DNA of 32,955 nucleotides from a virus, in IMG/VR virus record IMGVR_UViG_3300032516_000101, positions 1-32,955 of that record; one strand, 5' to 3'. Below the pieces are notes generated by a model. It saw only the letters and a program-made list of their open reading frames with translations, did not search any database and was not told the DNA's origin. Shown here piece after piece: positions 1 through 8,018 of this stretch. The translations under genes were made by a program, and so were the position numbers. Numbering within the stretch: the first letter of the stretch is position 1; each line of letters begins with the position of its first letter.

Positions 1-90
1 AATGGTTCTTTATGGGAAACAACATCTGAAGAAATTGAAAAGGAAATTAATAACAATGGCGAAGCCCAAAATGATCCCATTCCCGACTGA
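1..90 (+). CDS. C-terminal end of an unknown protein (5' cut by window edge)
   Basis: Reading frame 1 is open from the first base to a TGA at 88-90 and gives 29 residues that are acidic and end in a proline-rich tail (IPD at the end). It overlaps the start of the following methyltransferase gene by about 35 bases, a normal arrangement in this tightly packed genome. The composition looks like a real protein tail, but there is too little to name a family. The alternative is that this is a chance open frame upstream of the methyltransferase. Confidence 0.45.
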   Translation, partial: NGSLWETTSEEIEKEINNNGEAQNDPIPD

Positions 91-613
91 CAAAAAATAT
101 AACATAATTTACGCTGATCCTGGGTGGTCTTACAACGACAAATGTCGCTCTGGTTCTCGTGGCAGCGAATTTAAATATAAATGTATGTTGTTGGATGATA
201 TTTGTTCATTGCCAGTAAAAAATATTACCGCTAACGATGCTTGGTTGTTTCTTTGGGTAACGATGCCGCAATTGCCAAACGCTTTTAAGGTGATAGAATC
301 TTGGGGATTTAAATTTAAGTGTTGTGGATTCATGTGGGCCAAAAGATGTAAAAAGAATCAAAATAAATGGCATTTTGGCATGGGAAGTTATACAAGGGCG
401 AATGGAGAACTTTGTTTATTGGCCACGAAAGGGAAGCCAAAAAGAGTATCAGCGGCGGTTAGTATGCTGATTGAGGCTCCGGTTGAAAAACATAGTCAAA
501 AACCAAGCATTGTAAGAGATAAAATTGTTGAATTGTGTGGTGATTTGCCAAGAATAGAATTATTTGCCAGGGACAAAATAAGTGGATGGGATTGTTATGG
601 TGACGAGATATAA
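56..613 (+). CDS. MT-A70 family adenine-N6 methyltransferase (variant DPGW motif)
   Basis: A protein of 185 residues with the MT-A70 layout: an N-terminal strand leading to the catalytic tetrapeptide D21-P22-G23-W24, then a WLFLWV segment and a C-terminal IELFARD segment, both typical of the family. Members transfer a methyl group from S-adenosylmethionine to the N6 of adenine, in phages usually in DNA. The usual DPPW motif is DPGW here, so activity cannot be assumed. I prefer ATG 56, which has AAAGGAAA about ten bases upstream; the frame also has an ATG at 2. A second MT-A70 gene lies at 6722. The end overlaps the GIY-YIG gene. Confidence 0.8.
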   Translation: MAKPKMIPFPTDKKYNIIYADPGWSYNDKCRSGSRGSEFKYKCMLLDDICSLPVKNITANDAWLFLWVTMPQLPNAFKVIESWGFKFKCCGFMWAKRCKKNQNKWHFGMGSYTRANGELCLLATKGKPKRVSAAVSMLIEAPVEKHSQKPSIVRDKIVELCGDLPRIELFARDKISGWDCYGDEI

Positions 614-1370
614 AACGGTTATTTCTGGAATATATAGAGTCAGAAACACAATAGATGGAAAAATGTATATTGGTTCTTCTGTTGATGTGACACGAAGATT
701 GTGGGAGCACAAAAATAGACTTGTTGGCAACAAAAATGAGAATCCACATTTACAAAATGCTTGGAATAAGTATGGGGCGGACAATTTTGAATTTGAACTA
801 TGCGATGAGATTGCTACTTCAATAAATAAAGTAACGAGAGATTACAAGAAATTACTTAAAGATAATTTATTGTTTTTTGAACAATTGTGGTTGGACAATT
901 ATTGGGATTGGGGATGTTTATACAACATATTGCCGATAGCGGGAAGCGCACTGGGCAGTGAACATTCAGAAGAAACTAAGAAGAAAATAAAACGCATAAT
1001 GAATTCAGAATCAGTAAGACGGCGCAATAGTGAAACACATAAAAACAAATTACACTCGGAAGAACACAAAGAAAGAATAAGACAGGCAGGTCTTGGTCGG
1101 CATCTTTCCGATCAACACAAGATCAACATAGGTATATCTGCCAAAGGAAGAACTTCGTGGAATAAGGGTAAAGAAGCTACCGAACACATGAAAAATATGG
1201 TAAGGGGAGAGAACAACGCTTCGGCAAAGCTAACAAAGAATAAAGTATTGGAAATACGAGCAAAACACATTACTGGTCAATACACTCATGCCCGACTAGG
1301 TGTTGAATATAATGTTAGTCGTAGAACAATTGGCAGGATTATCAATAACGAAAAGTGGAGATCGGTATAA
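597..1370 (+). CDS. GIY-YIG homing endonuclease with NUMOD repeats and C-terminal HTH
   Basis: A protein of about 257 residues. The GIY-YIG nuclease domain is at the N-terminus (G11-I12-Y13, Y24-I25-G26, then RRLWEHK with the conserved Arg). The middle carries NUMOD3-like modules (SEETKKKI, SEEHKERIRQAG, WNKGKE). The last 50 residues look like a helix-turn-helix DNA-binding module (ARLGVEYNVSRRTIGRI). Such proteins cut DNA at a long target and spread as homing genes. ATG 597 is preferred over an in-frame GTG at 582. The gene overlaps its neighbours on both sides: the methyltransferase ends at 613, and its own TAA shares one base with the polymerase ATG. This shows clean insertion between, or displacement of, genes. 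No intron is visible. Confidence 0.85.
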   Translation: MVTRYKTVISGIYRVRNTIDGKMYIGSSVDVTRRLWEHKNRLVGNKNENPHLQNAWNKYGADNFEFELCDEIATSINKVTRDYKKLLKDNLLFFEQLWLDNYWDWGCLYNILPIAGSALGSEHSEETKKKIKRIMNSESVRRRNSETHKNKLHSEEHKERIRQAGLGRHLSDQHKINIGISAKGRTSWNKGKEATEHMKNMVRGENNASAKLTKNKVLEIRAKHITGQYTHARLGVEYNVSRRTIGRIINNEKWRSV

Positions 1371-4300
1371 TGACATTTGTTCATTTACACAATCATACCC
1401 ATTACTCAATAGGGGATGGATGTTCAAGTGCCAAGGATCTTGTCACGAAAGCAAAAGAGCTTGGCCATAAAGCAATCGCTTGTTCGGATCATGGAAACGG
1501 GAATGCCCTATACGAAGCGTGGAAAGAAGGCAAGGCAATAGATATCAAAGTCCTTTGTGGCGTTGAGGTTTATCTTGGTGCTCAGTTAAAAATAGAGGAT
1601 GAAGAAGGAAAAATAAAAAGGGACACTTCATACCATAGTGTTTTACTTTGTAAAGATTATCAGGGATATCAACAACTTTGTAAATTGCTCTATAAGGCCA
1701 ATAAGGAAACCTATTATTACAAACCCGTCATATTGTTTGATGATTTTTTTGCCATTGAGCCGGGCCATTTGACAATTTCTACCGCCTGTATTGGTGGGAT
1801 AATCAATAAATATTTTTTAGAGGATCAAGATGAAGAAGCCTATAAAATGGCAATTCGCCTTAAGGAATTTTTCAAAGATGATCTTTATTTTGAATTGATC
1901 CTCAATGAGCTTAATGAACAGAAAGTATGTAATGAGAAACTTCTTAAACTTGGAAAAGATATTGGGCATGAGAAATTTATTCTTACCAATGACACACACT
2001 ATCCAAATAAAGAAGATATTAAAACGCAGGACGCACTCAAACTTATTATCCGGAAGAATACGATAAAAGAAATCGAGGAACATCCGGAAAAAAGTCCATT
2101 TGCGTCAGTAAGAAAATCATTTATTTGTTCCCGGCAAGACTTCCATGACTTTAATAAGGAATTTGGCTTTAATTACGATGATTCTCAAATAGATTCGTGG
2201 CTCGATCTTACAAATGAAGTTGCCGATAAATGTAATTTCCAATTTGACACGACCACAAAGAAATTTCCAAAAGTAAAAGTTCCCGAAAAATATAAAGATG
2301 TCAATGATTATTTTAAAAAGCTTTGCGTAAAGGGACTTACGGCGAAAATAGAATCCGGAGAAATTCCCAAAGAAAAAACAAAGGAATATGCTGATCGGCT
2401 TAAATACGAAATGAAGGTTATTTGCGCCGCTGATTATGCGGATTATTTCATAATTTATTGGGACATTTTTGAATGGGTAAGGGAACAAGAAATTTGGGTA
2501 GGACCAGCAAGAGGATCGGCCGGTGGTTGTCTAGTTTCATTTGTTCTTGGGATAACAAAAATTGATCCAATAAGACATGACCTTATGTTCGAGAGATTTT
2601 TAGCAAGCTCACAAGTAAAAATTGAGGAGGATGTTATCGAAGAACTGGGTGATGGCGAAAATGGTGATCAAATTGTTGGACCAATAAAATCAAACATTAT
2701 TAAGAAAGAAATTAAACGGGAAGAAATTAAGAATGGTAAAAAGAGGATTGTTACCAAAATTATTTTGGATCGTGTTTCAGCGCCCGATATTGATAGTGAT
2801 ATAGATTCTGACTCCAAGTCCTTTGTGGAAGATTATCTTCGTATTAAATATGGTGAGGATTCGGTAATTCATGTGCCGACTTACTCCGAATTCCATGTGA
2901 AATCGACCCTTCGAGATCTGTGTCGAGTTTATAATCGTGACGACGATGGCTTGTTTAATAAAATTTCGAAGGAATTGGAAGAAGATGTTCCGGTTCAATT
3001 TAGTGACAACATTGAGGAATATTTGAAGAGTTTGTGCGACAATAATGAAGATATGAAACAATTTGTAGACAAGAATAAAGATATATTGCCACTTGCGAAT
3101 TCACTTTATCGAAAAATTAGACATCTTGGGAAACATGCGGCTGGCGTTGTTATTTTTGACGGTCCGATTTATGATTACATTCCCGTTCAAAGGACCGGTG
3201 GTGAGGTAATTGCCTCATTTAGCGAGGGAACCACAAAGAAATTCTTGAGCGATCTGAAAATATTGAAACTCGACATTCTCGGACTTGATACCGTTTCAAT
3301 CATTAAAGATACGGTAAACATGATTAAAGAAAAGAAGAATGTTGATTTAACGGAGAAAATTTATCATCTTGATTTAGAGGATGAAAACATTTATCGGACA
3401 GTAAGAGATTATGAGAACGCCGGAATATTCCAAATGGATGGTTTCGGAATTAATAAACTTGCGCGGGATGTAAATCCACAATCTTTCGAGGATGTGGTGG
3501 CAATTTCGTGTCTTTATCGGCCAGCAGCCCTTCAAGGAGGTCTGGCTTATCAATATGCGGAATCAAAAAACGATCCAACCAAGAAAGTCGATGTTCCAAA
3601 GATATTTCAAAAGTATGTGACGAAGACCTATGGCGTAATTCTTTATCAAGAGCAAACAATGTTGTGTGTCGCGGAAGTCCTTGGAATTTCTCTAGGAGAA
3701 TCCGATAAATGGAGGAAACCATTTGAATACGGATTCAGGAATGAGTGGGTTGACGGCCTCGACCTACAGAATCTTGATCGAGAAAGAAAAGATCGACCGA
3801 AACTTGACGGATTTTTAAAGGCATATGACGAAAGAATAAAAATTACACATCCAGAACTGACGGAACAAGAAAGACAAGAAACATTACTTTACTTGCTTAA
3901 CTTTACGGGATATTCATTTAACAGAGCGCATGGTCTTTCTTATGGTTACATTACGATTATGTGTCTTTGGCTAAAATGTTACTACCCGTCTGAATTTTTT
4001 ACGAGCCTAATTAGTAGGTGTGATGATGATGATAAGCGCAAAAAATACATTATGGCAGGGAAAAAGAAAGGGCTAAATATTCTTCCCTTTAGCGTATTCA
4101 AATCGAAGTTTGCTTGTCAGCCAGAAGGCGACAATGGATTGAGACTTGGATTATCAATGTGTAAAGGTTTTGGCACTAAAGCATGGGAAGAGTTAGAACC
4201 AAGACAAAAATTAATAACTGATTTAAAAAGTTTTTACAGTCAATCATGGTCAAAGATGAATCGAAAATGTATTAAAGTATTAGCTAGCGTTGGGGCATTT

Positions 4301-4837
4301 GACGAATTTGGTTATACGCGGAAATCCATTTTAGAATTTGTCGAACAATATGCGGACAATACAAAAGCTGCGAAAAAGAATAAACGATCAAACGAAGAAA
4401 TTTGGGCCATTTTGGAGAAAGCGGATGGTAAGAATAAAGAATTAAATAAGAAAGAATTTCTGAAATTGGACAAGGAATTCCTTGGATTTTCCACACAACA
4501 GATATTGGATGATTCATTTGCGCAGATTCAGGAAGTTTTTAAACGAAATAAAATCGGAACATTTGCGGACATGTCCACAAAAAGATCTGGGACAGTTGGC
4601 GGTTTTGTTGAAAGTATTGTCGATAAGAAAACAAAAACGGGAAAATTGTATTATGAAATCGTTTTATCAGATGGTTCACAAAGTAACAGGGTAAGGATTT
4701 GGCCATGGAATCTTGATAATAGTTTCGATGGCTCACAACTTAGCGAAAATTCTGTTATTGTATTAGATTTATTATATGAAGACAAATTCGGATTTTCAAC
4801 AATGAGAAATGGAATGTTTAAAATCATCCAAAATTAA
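1370..4837 (+). CDS. dnaE: DNA polymerase III alpha subunit (DnaE-type replicase)
   Basis: A protein of 1155 residues, near the usual DnaE length. In order: a PHP domain (HLHNH near residue 5, CSDHG, CGVEVY, TNDTHY); the polymerase palm (GPARGSAGG at 378-386, FERFL at 407-411, PDIDSD at 472-477 carrying catalytic Asp residues); fingers (GKHAAGVVIF, YGVILYQEQ, FTGYSFNRAHG); a helix-hairpin-helix region (KVLASVGAFDEFGYTRKS); and a C-terminal OB fold from about 1060 to 1155. It synthesises phage DNA. ATG 1370 follows GTGGAG and overlaps the preceding stop. An insert of about 53 residues, charged and unrelated to E. coli DnaE, separates FERFL from RVSAPDIDSD. The OB fold is duplicated as a separate gene at 6027. 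Confidence 0.95.
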   Translation: MTFVHLHNHTHYSIGDGCSSAKDLVTKAKELGHKAIACSDHGNGNALYEAWKEGKAIDIKVLCGVEVYLGAQLKIEDEEGKIKRDTSYHSVLLCKDYQGYQQLCKLLYKANKETYYYKPVILFDDFFAIEPGHLTISTACIGGIINKYFLEDQDEEAYKMAIRLKEFFKDDLYFELILNELNEQKVCNEKLLKLGKDIGHEKFILTNDTHYPNKEDIKTQDALKLIIRKNTIKEIEEHPEKSPFASVRKSFICSRQDFHDFNKEFGFNYDDSQIDSWLDLTNEVADKCNFQFDTTTKKFPKVKVPEKYKDVNDYFKKLCVKGLTAKIESGEIPKEKTKEYADRLKYEMKVICAADYADYFIIYWDIFEWVREQEIWVGPARGSAGGCLVSFVLGITKIDPIRHDLMFERFLASSQVKIEEDVIEELGDGENGDQIVGPIKSNIIKKEIKREEIKNGKKRIVTKIILDRVSAPDIDSDIDSDSKSFVEDYLRIKYGEDSVIHVPTYSEFHVKSTLRDLCRVYNRDDDGLFNKISKELEEDVPVQFSDNIEEYLKSLCDNNEDMKQFVDKNKDILPLANSLYRKIRHLGKHAAGVVIFDGPIYDYIPVQRTGGEVIASFSEGTTKKFLSDLKILKLDILGLDTVSIIKDTVNMIKEKKNVDLTEKIYHLDLEDENIYRTVRDYENAGIFQMDGFGINKLARDVNPQSFEDVVAISCLYRPAALQGGLAYQYAESKNDPTKKVDVPKIFQKYVTKTYGVILYQEQTMLCVAEVLGISLGESDKWRKPFEYGFRNEWVDGLDLQNLDRERKDRPKLDGFLKAYDERIKITHPELTEQERQETLLYLLNFTGYSFNRAHGLSYGYITIMCLWLKCYYPSEFFTSLISRCDDDDKRKKYIMAGKKKGLNILPFSVFKSKFACQPEGDNGLRLGLSMCKGFGTKAWEELEPRQKLITDLKSFYSQSWSKMNRKCIKVLASVGAFDEFGYTRKSILEFVEQYADNTKAAKKNKRSNEEIWAILEKADGKNKELNKKEFLKLDKEFLGFSTQQILDDSFAQIQEVFKRNKIGTFADMSTKRSGTVGGFVESIVDKKTKTGKLYYEIVLSDGSQSNRVRIWPWNLDNSFDGSQLSENSVIVLDLLYEDKFGFSTMRNGMFKIIQN

Positions 4838-5769
4838 GTCCATTCGATAATCATCTGCTTTGTTTTCCACATTTGTGATGTTTTTCTTAATTTTTCTTTT
4901 GTTTCTTCTGATGGGTGTTTGTCAATGTGCCACAAGCTATTTTTACGGCATGATTCTTCTGACATCTTCTTGCCCTTACTCCAAGGAATTCTACCTATCA
5001 TTTTTTGACGGCGTTCTTCGGGCATTTTCTGCCCCTTATTCCATGCGATTTTATTTGCTCCACTGAGTTTATTCCTATATTCTGGTCTATCCCACATTTT
5101 CTTCGATGCTACTGACAATCTTTCTAGCGTTTCTTTCGATGGATGCTTACCATACCATGGGTTTTTATCATTCAAGTTTCTTTGTCTATCTGCTTCTTTA
5201 TATTCTGGTGTGTTGTTGATTCTTTTCGCATTTACACTTATCTTTCTCTTGTGTTCTTCGGTGAGTGGATATCCAGCATATTCTTTTCGCCAACGACCAC
5301 TATTAGATCCACCATCGTCGATGTTGACACATTTAATACCGTGTTTAAAACAATGTTTTCTTATAAAGACAATGTATTTCTTTTCATTTTTGTCGGTCTC
5401 ATCCACATCATAACATTCAAAAAATTTATTACCTATTTGTAGCCATCCGAGAAACGGTACGGGAATATTGTTTTTTAATATTACGGGAATCGGTTTCATA
5501 TTGAGCGATAATAATTTTTTAATCCAATTAACTTTGTAGCTTCTTTTTCCCATTTCGGATAGGTGTTTTGTGAATCTTCTATTTAAAAATTGTGTTGTTT
5601 GTCCTCCATATCTTATGATTCCATATCTCGGATCAACAAGACCATAAATTATCCCGATTTTATCTTTTTCTTTTGGTGGTAGCCGTTCGATTGGATCTCC
5701 TTCATCCGTTTTACACTTTTTATTATTTGTGATTTCATTTTCTTGTGACGATGTTTGTTCTTCTATCAT
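4834..5769 (-). CDS. GIY-YIG endonuclease with NUMOD3 repeats, antisense to its neighbours
   Basis: A protein of 311 residues when started at the ATG whose complement is 5767-5769. A diverged GIY-YIG core is visible (IIYGLVDPRYGIIRYGGQT followed by LNRRFTKHL). The C-terminal half holds several NUMOD3-like repeats (LTEEHKRKIS, KHPSKETLERLS, WNKGQKMPEE, WSKGKKMSEE, HPSEETKEKL), which bind DNA in homing endonucleases. The frame extends to an ATG at 5847, but the extra 26 residues overlap the next + strand gene and look like antisense translation. No strong ribosome site is seen at 5769. The gene is convergent with the polymerase: the two stop codons share TTAA. It separates the polymerase from its detached OB-domain copy, which suggests the homing gene took part in that rearrangement. 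Confidence 0.8.
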   Translation of the reverse strand: MIEEQTSSQENEITNNKKCKTDEGDPIERLPPKEKDKIGIIYGLVDPRYGIIRYGGQTTQFLNRRFTKHLSEMGKRSYKVNWIKKLLSLNMKPIPVILKNNIPVPFLGWLQIGNKFFECYDVDETDKNEKKYIVFIRKHCFKHGIKCVNIDDGGSNSGRWRKEYAGYPLTEEHKRKISVNAKRINNTPEYKEADRQRNLNDKNPWYGKHPSKETLERLSVASKKMWDRPEYRNKLSGANKIAWNKGQKMPEERRQKMIGRIPWSKGKKMSEESCRKNSLWHIDKHPSEETKEKLRKTSQMWKTKQMIIEWT

Positions 5770-5830
5770 AAAATAATTATCATTGAAATGACTCGCTGTT
5801 ATGTTGACGAGCAATGGAGTTAGTAAAAAT

Positions 5831-6019
5831 ATGAGAAAACAAAACACGGATGGAATGGTTAGGATCGCACAGGAAATTTACGACATTATCCGGCAATATT
5901 GTGCGCAGAAAAGATTAAACATTAGGGATGTAGCTAACGAATCAATGAAAGAATGGGCAAGTAAACATATTTCAAAAGAAGATTTTAAGTTGGTTAATGA
6001 AATTATAAATAGAAATTAG
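5831..6019 (+). CDS. Small basic protein, possible ribbon-helix-helix DNA-binding protein
   Basis: A protein of 62 residues from ATG 5831, with GGAG about 12 bases upstream; an in-frame ATG at 5801 exists but has no better signal. The pattern fits a ribbon-helix-helix fold: a short strand (MVRIA) followed by two helices (EIYDIIRQYCAQKRL and IRDVANESMKEWASKH). RHH proteins are small dimeric repressors or antitoxins. This is pattern matching only. It lies between a divergent homing endonuclease and the OB-domain gene, so regulation of its neighbours is a guess. Confidence 0.6.
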   Translation: MRKQNTDGMVRIAQEIYDIIRQYCAQKRLNIRDVANESMKEWASKHISKEDFKLVNEIINRN

Positions 6020-6026
6020 AGAATTA

Positions 6027-6332
6027 ATGATGAAAAACCCGATAACCGATGTTAATAGTTTTGCCGATATGGCTACGAAGCGGACGGGAACCATTGGTGG
6101 ATTTGTGGAATCAGTAACTCCTAAAAAGACCCGCACAGGTCGTGATTTCGTGGAAATCATGCTAAACGATGGGAATGAAAGTCGTCGGATCCGTATATGG
6201 CCTTGGTTCCTGGGCGACGGATTTGATGTAAATTCAATTGACGATGGAAGCGTGTTAATAGTAGATGTGATTGACGAGGATAAATGGGGGATGAGCAACA
6301 TTAGGAATGGGCAATTGCGCCTAATCCAATAA
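6027..6332 (+). CDS. Free-standing OB-fold protein, paralogue of the Pol III alpha C-terminus
   Basis: A protein of 101 residues. From FADMATKRTGT to the C-terminus it aligns without gaps to residues 1065-1154 of the polymerase at 1370-4837: FADM, TKR, GGFVES, KKT, RIWPW, EDK and RNG are shared, and by eye about half of the 90 positions are identical. The polymerase domain is an OB fold of the type that in DnaE contacts single-stranded DNA. The separate copy may bind single-stranded DNA, compete with, or assist the polymerase; this is inference. It starts at ATG 6027 (a second ATG follows) after AGAG. Duplication of only this domain is unusual. Confidence 0.85.
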   Translation: MMKNPITDVNSFADMATKRTGTIGGFVESVTPKKTRTGRDFVEIMLNDGNESRRIRIWPWFLGDGFDVNSIDDGSVLIVDVIDEDKWGMSNIRNGQLRLIQ

Positions 6333-6341
6333 AAGGTTAAA

Positions 6342-6722
6342 ATGGCTTATTTACATTGTCACACTAAAGATTGTGGTTGGTCACAAGGCGACTTTTGGGA
6401 GGATCCACGAAATCCTGGAGCAAGTAAGTATTGTTATCACCCATTTAGAAAACAGACCGTTGATGATTGGATTGACTACTTATTCAAAGATAAAATTTAT
6501 CTTGATTTGTCATGTTTCGAAGACATGGGCATGGACATAAGTAAAATTCACAAAGATGAAAAGGGAAGTTATGTTGATTCGCGTGTTTATGTCGCTTTTG
6601 AATTACGAAGAAGAGCAAGGAGTATTGAAAACATGGATGTAAAAACATGTGAAGAGTGGAACAAAACAAAAGATTCTTGGACTTGTCCAAAGTGCGGACA
6701 AAGAAATTGGGACATTGATTAG
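6342..6722 (+). CDS. Conserved-looking phage protein with a C-terminal zinc knuckle
   Basis: A protein of 126 residues that I do not recognise. The N-terminus carries Cys6, His7 and Cys11 in an aromatic context, and the C-terminus has CPKCG at 115-119, so a metal site built from both ends is possible. The middle is mixed helix and strand with DDWIDYLF and a basic helix. AAAGG sits six bases before ATG 6342. The TAG stop shares its last base with the GTG start of the next methyltransferase gene, so the two are probably translated together. Confidence 0.7.
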   Translation: MAYLHCHTKDCGWSQGDFWEDPRNPGASKYCYHPFRKQTVDDWIDYLFKDKIYLDLSCFEDMGMDISKIHKDEKGSYVDSRVYVAFELRRRARSIENMDVKTCEEWNKTKDSWTCPKCGQRNWDID

Positions 6723-7270
6723 TGATAGGCGGTCCGCACATTAAAACTGTTGTTGCCGATCCTCCATGGCCGGGACCAATAGGCGATTGGAGATCTAAGC
6801 CTTTAGTTGTTACTTCATATAGTTTAGGACGGAAGCACAGAAAGGCTCCGAGTAATGTTTATCCGTTAATGAGCTTGGAACAAATAAAAGAATGCTGTCC
6901 CACTACTGATCCAAAAGCACATTTGTGGTTATGGTCGTTGCCCCAACACGTAGATTGGGCTTGGCAAATGGCACTGGATTGGGGTTTTATACCAATGCAC
7001 CTATTGGCGTGGGCGAAACCGGGATTAGGAACCGGCGGGTTCCAAGCCAATACAGAATACATAGTATTAGCGCGCAAAGGAGGTCCGATTAAGAATTCAT
7101 TTGGCAAAATGTCAGGAACTCATTATTCTTGGCCAAAAACCATGAAGCACTCCAAGAAACCAGATGAAATGTTTGTTTTGGTAGAAAAGGTTAGTCCTAG
7201 TCCCTATTTGGAAATGTTTGCTCGCGAACGTCGCCTAAATTGGGAATCGTGGGGTAATGAAATAGATTGA
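6722..7270 (+). CDS. MT-A70 family adenine-N6 methyltransferase
   Basis: A protein of 182 residues with a canonical D13-P14-P15-W16 catalytic motif, an SLEQIKECC segment, LWLWSLPQH, LLAWAKP and the C-terminal LEMFARERR that MT-A70 proteins share. It is expected to methylate adenine N6 using S-adenosylmethionine, in phages as host mimicry or protection against restriction. The start is GTG 6722, overlapping the previous stop by one base. Unlike the copy at 56 its catalytic motif is intact, so this is the more likely active enzyme of the pair. Confidence 0.88.
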   Translation: MIGGPHIKTVVADPPWPGPIGDWRSKPLVVTSYSLGRKHRKAPSNVYPLMSLEQIKECCPTTDPKAHLWLWSLPQHVDWAWQMALDWGFIPMHLLAWAKPGLGTGGFQANTEYIVLARKGGPIKNSFGKMSGTHYSWPKTMKHSKKPDEMFVLVEKVSPSPYLEMFARERRLNWESWGNEID

Positions 7271-7280
7271 GGGGTATAAG

Positions 7281-7652
7281 ATGGGCGATTTAATAGAATT
7301 ACATAAAGAATTTAATGGGCAGCGGAGAAAACCGGGCGAATGGGACAAAGCAAAAAATTCGTTGGCCGCCATTGCTTGTGATGAAAAAGGCAATGGTTGT
7401 GTGTTGTGGTATGTTGGTTTTCACATCTCTAACGAGATACAGGAAACAGGTTTGTCATCGTTGGCCGATTTAGGACTCGATGATGCGCCTCATGGATTGT
7501 CGGTTTGGGATGGTAAATATAAGTATTTTGGGGATGGAGATGATACAGAAGCAAGACCACAAGGCACATTTAGAAATCCAACTTTTGAGGAATGGGCGGC
7601 AATCATCGCGGGAGTTAGTCCGTGGAAAGAGGAAGAGTGGAGAATCAAATGA
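7281..7652 (+). CDS. Unknown acidic phage protein
   Basis: A protein of 123 residues not assigned to a family. It looks globular, rich in Trp and Gly, with WYVGFHISNE, a DLGLDDAPHGL segment and an EEWAAIIAGVSPW C-terminal helix. The start ATG has a strong GAGGGG site seven bases upstream. The stop TGA overlaps the ATG of the next gene (ATGA), showing an operon. No catalytic motif is apparent. Confidence 0.7.
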   Translation: MGDLIELHKEFNGQRRKPGEWDKAKNSLAAIACDEKGNGCVLWYVGFHISNEIQETGLSSLADLGLDDAPHGLSVWDGKYKYFGDGDDTEARPQGTFRNPTFEEWAAIIAGVSPWKEEEWRIK

Positions 7653-8005
7653 CAATGACAAAGAAACGTATCGAAAAAATTCAGAAGCAATTTGGTAACA
7701 TGATTGAATTCGACAAAGAAAAGAATATCTTGCGCATGATATCGCCGGATTGTTGTAAAGGACGTGTTGCGTTTACTGTTGAAGCGCTAGAAGATATAGA
7801 AACGTATTATAATATCAAGCCAGAGTGGCTATTTACACGAGCAATGTTTATTTGTGATAAATTCAAAGGAGATTTTGAAGTAGATATAACAATCACCGAT
7901 CTTCAAACAGAAGGAAAATCATTTTATATTAAATTCGTCCATCGCGCGGAAAACGATAATCAAAAAGACCGCGTATTTGAACACTATGTTTTGCCACTAA
8001 TGTGA
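7649..8005 (+). CDS. Unknown small phage protein
   Basis: A protein of 118 residues. ATG 7649 overlaps the previous TGA and has GTGGAG about eight bases upstream; an upstream in-frame GTG at 7622 lies inside the previous gene and is less likely. The chain starts with a basic helix (KKRIEKIQKQF), followed by mixed strands and a segment EALEDIETYYNIKPEWLF. No known motif is seen. It sits directly before the MazG gene in the same operon. Confidence 0.68.
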   Translation: MTMTKKRIEKIQKQFGNMIEFDKEKNILRMISPDCCKGRVAFTVEALEDIETYYNIKPEWLFTRAMFICDKFKGDFEVDITITDLQTEGKSFYIKFVHRAENDNQKDRVFEHYVLPLM

Positions 8006-8018
8006 AACGGGGAATTAA

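Noticed and set aside
2603-2772. Possible mini-intein in the polymerase
   Set aside because: The insert is only about 53 residues and has neither a Cys/Ser start nor a His-Asn end, so it is called a loop insertion.
3508-3708. 66-codon frame on the + strand inside the polymerase gene
   Set aside because: It lies wholly within a strongly conserved dnaE region and has no ribosome site; it is a shadow frame.
4860-5442. Several + strand frames with hydrophobic translations (4860-5066, 5143-5442, 5210-5413)
   Set aside because: They are antisense to the NUMOD-repeat endonuclease; hydrophobic, Phe-rich translations are typical of the reverse of Lys/Glu-rich genes.
5770-5847. N-terminal extension of the minus-strand endonuclease to 5847 with a signal-peptide-like start
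   Set aside because: The hydrophobic stretch overlaps the next gene's start and upstream region and precedes an acidic linker; a secreted homing endonuclease makes no sense. The ATG at 5769 is preferred.
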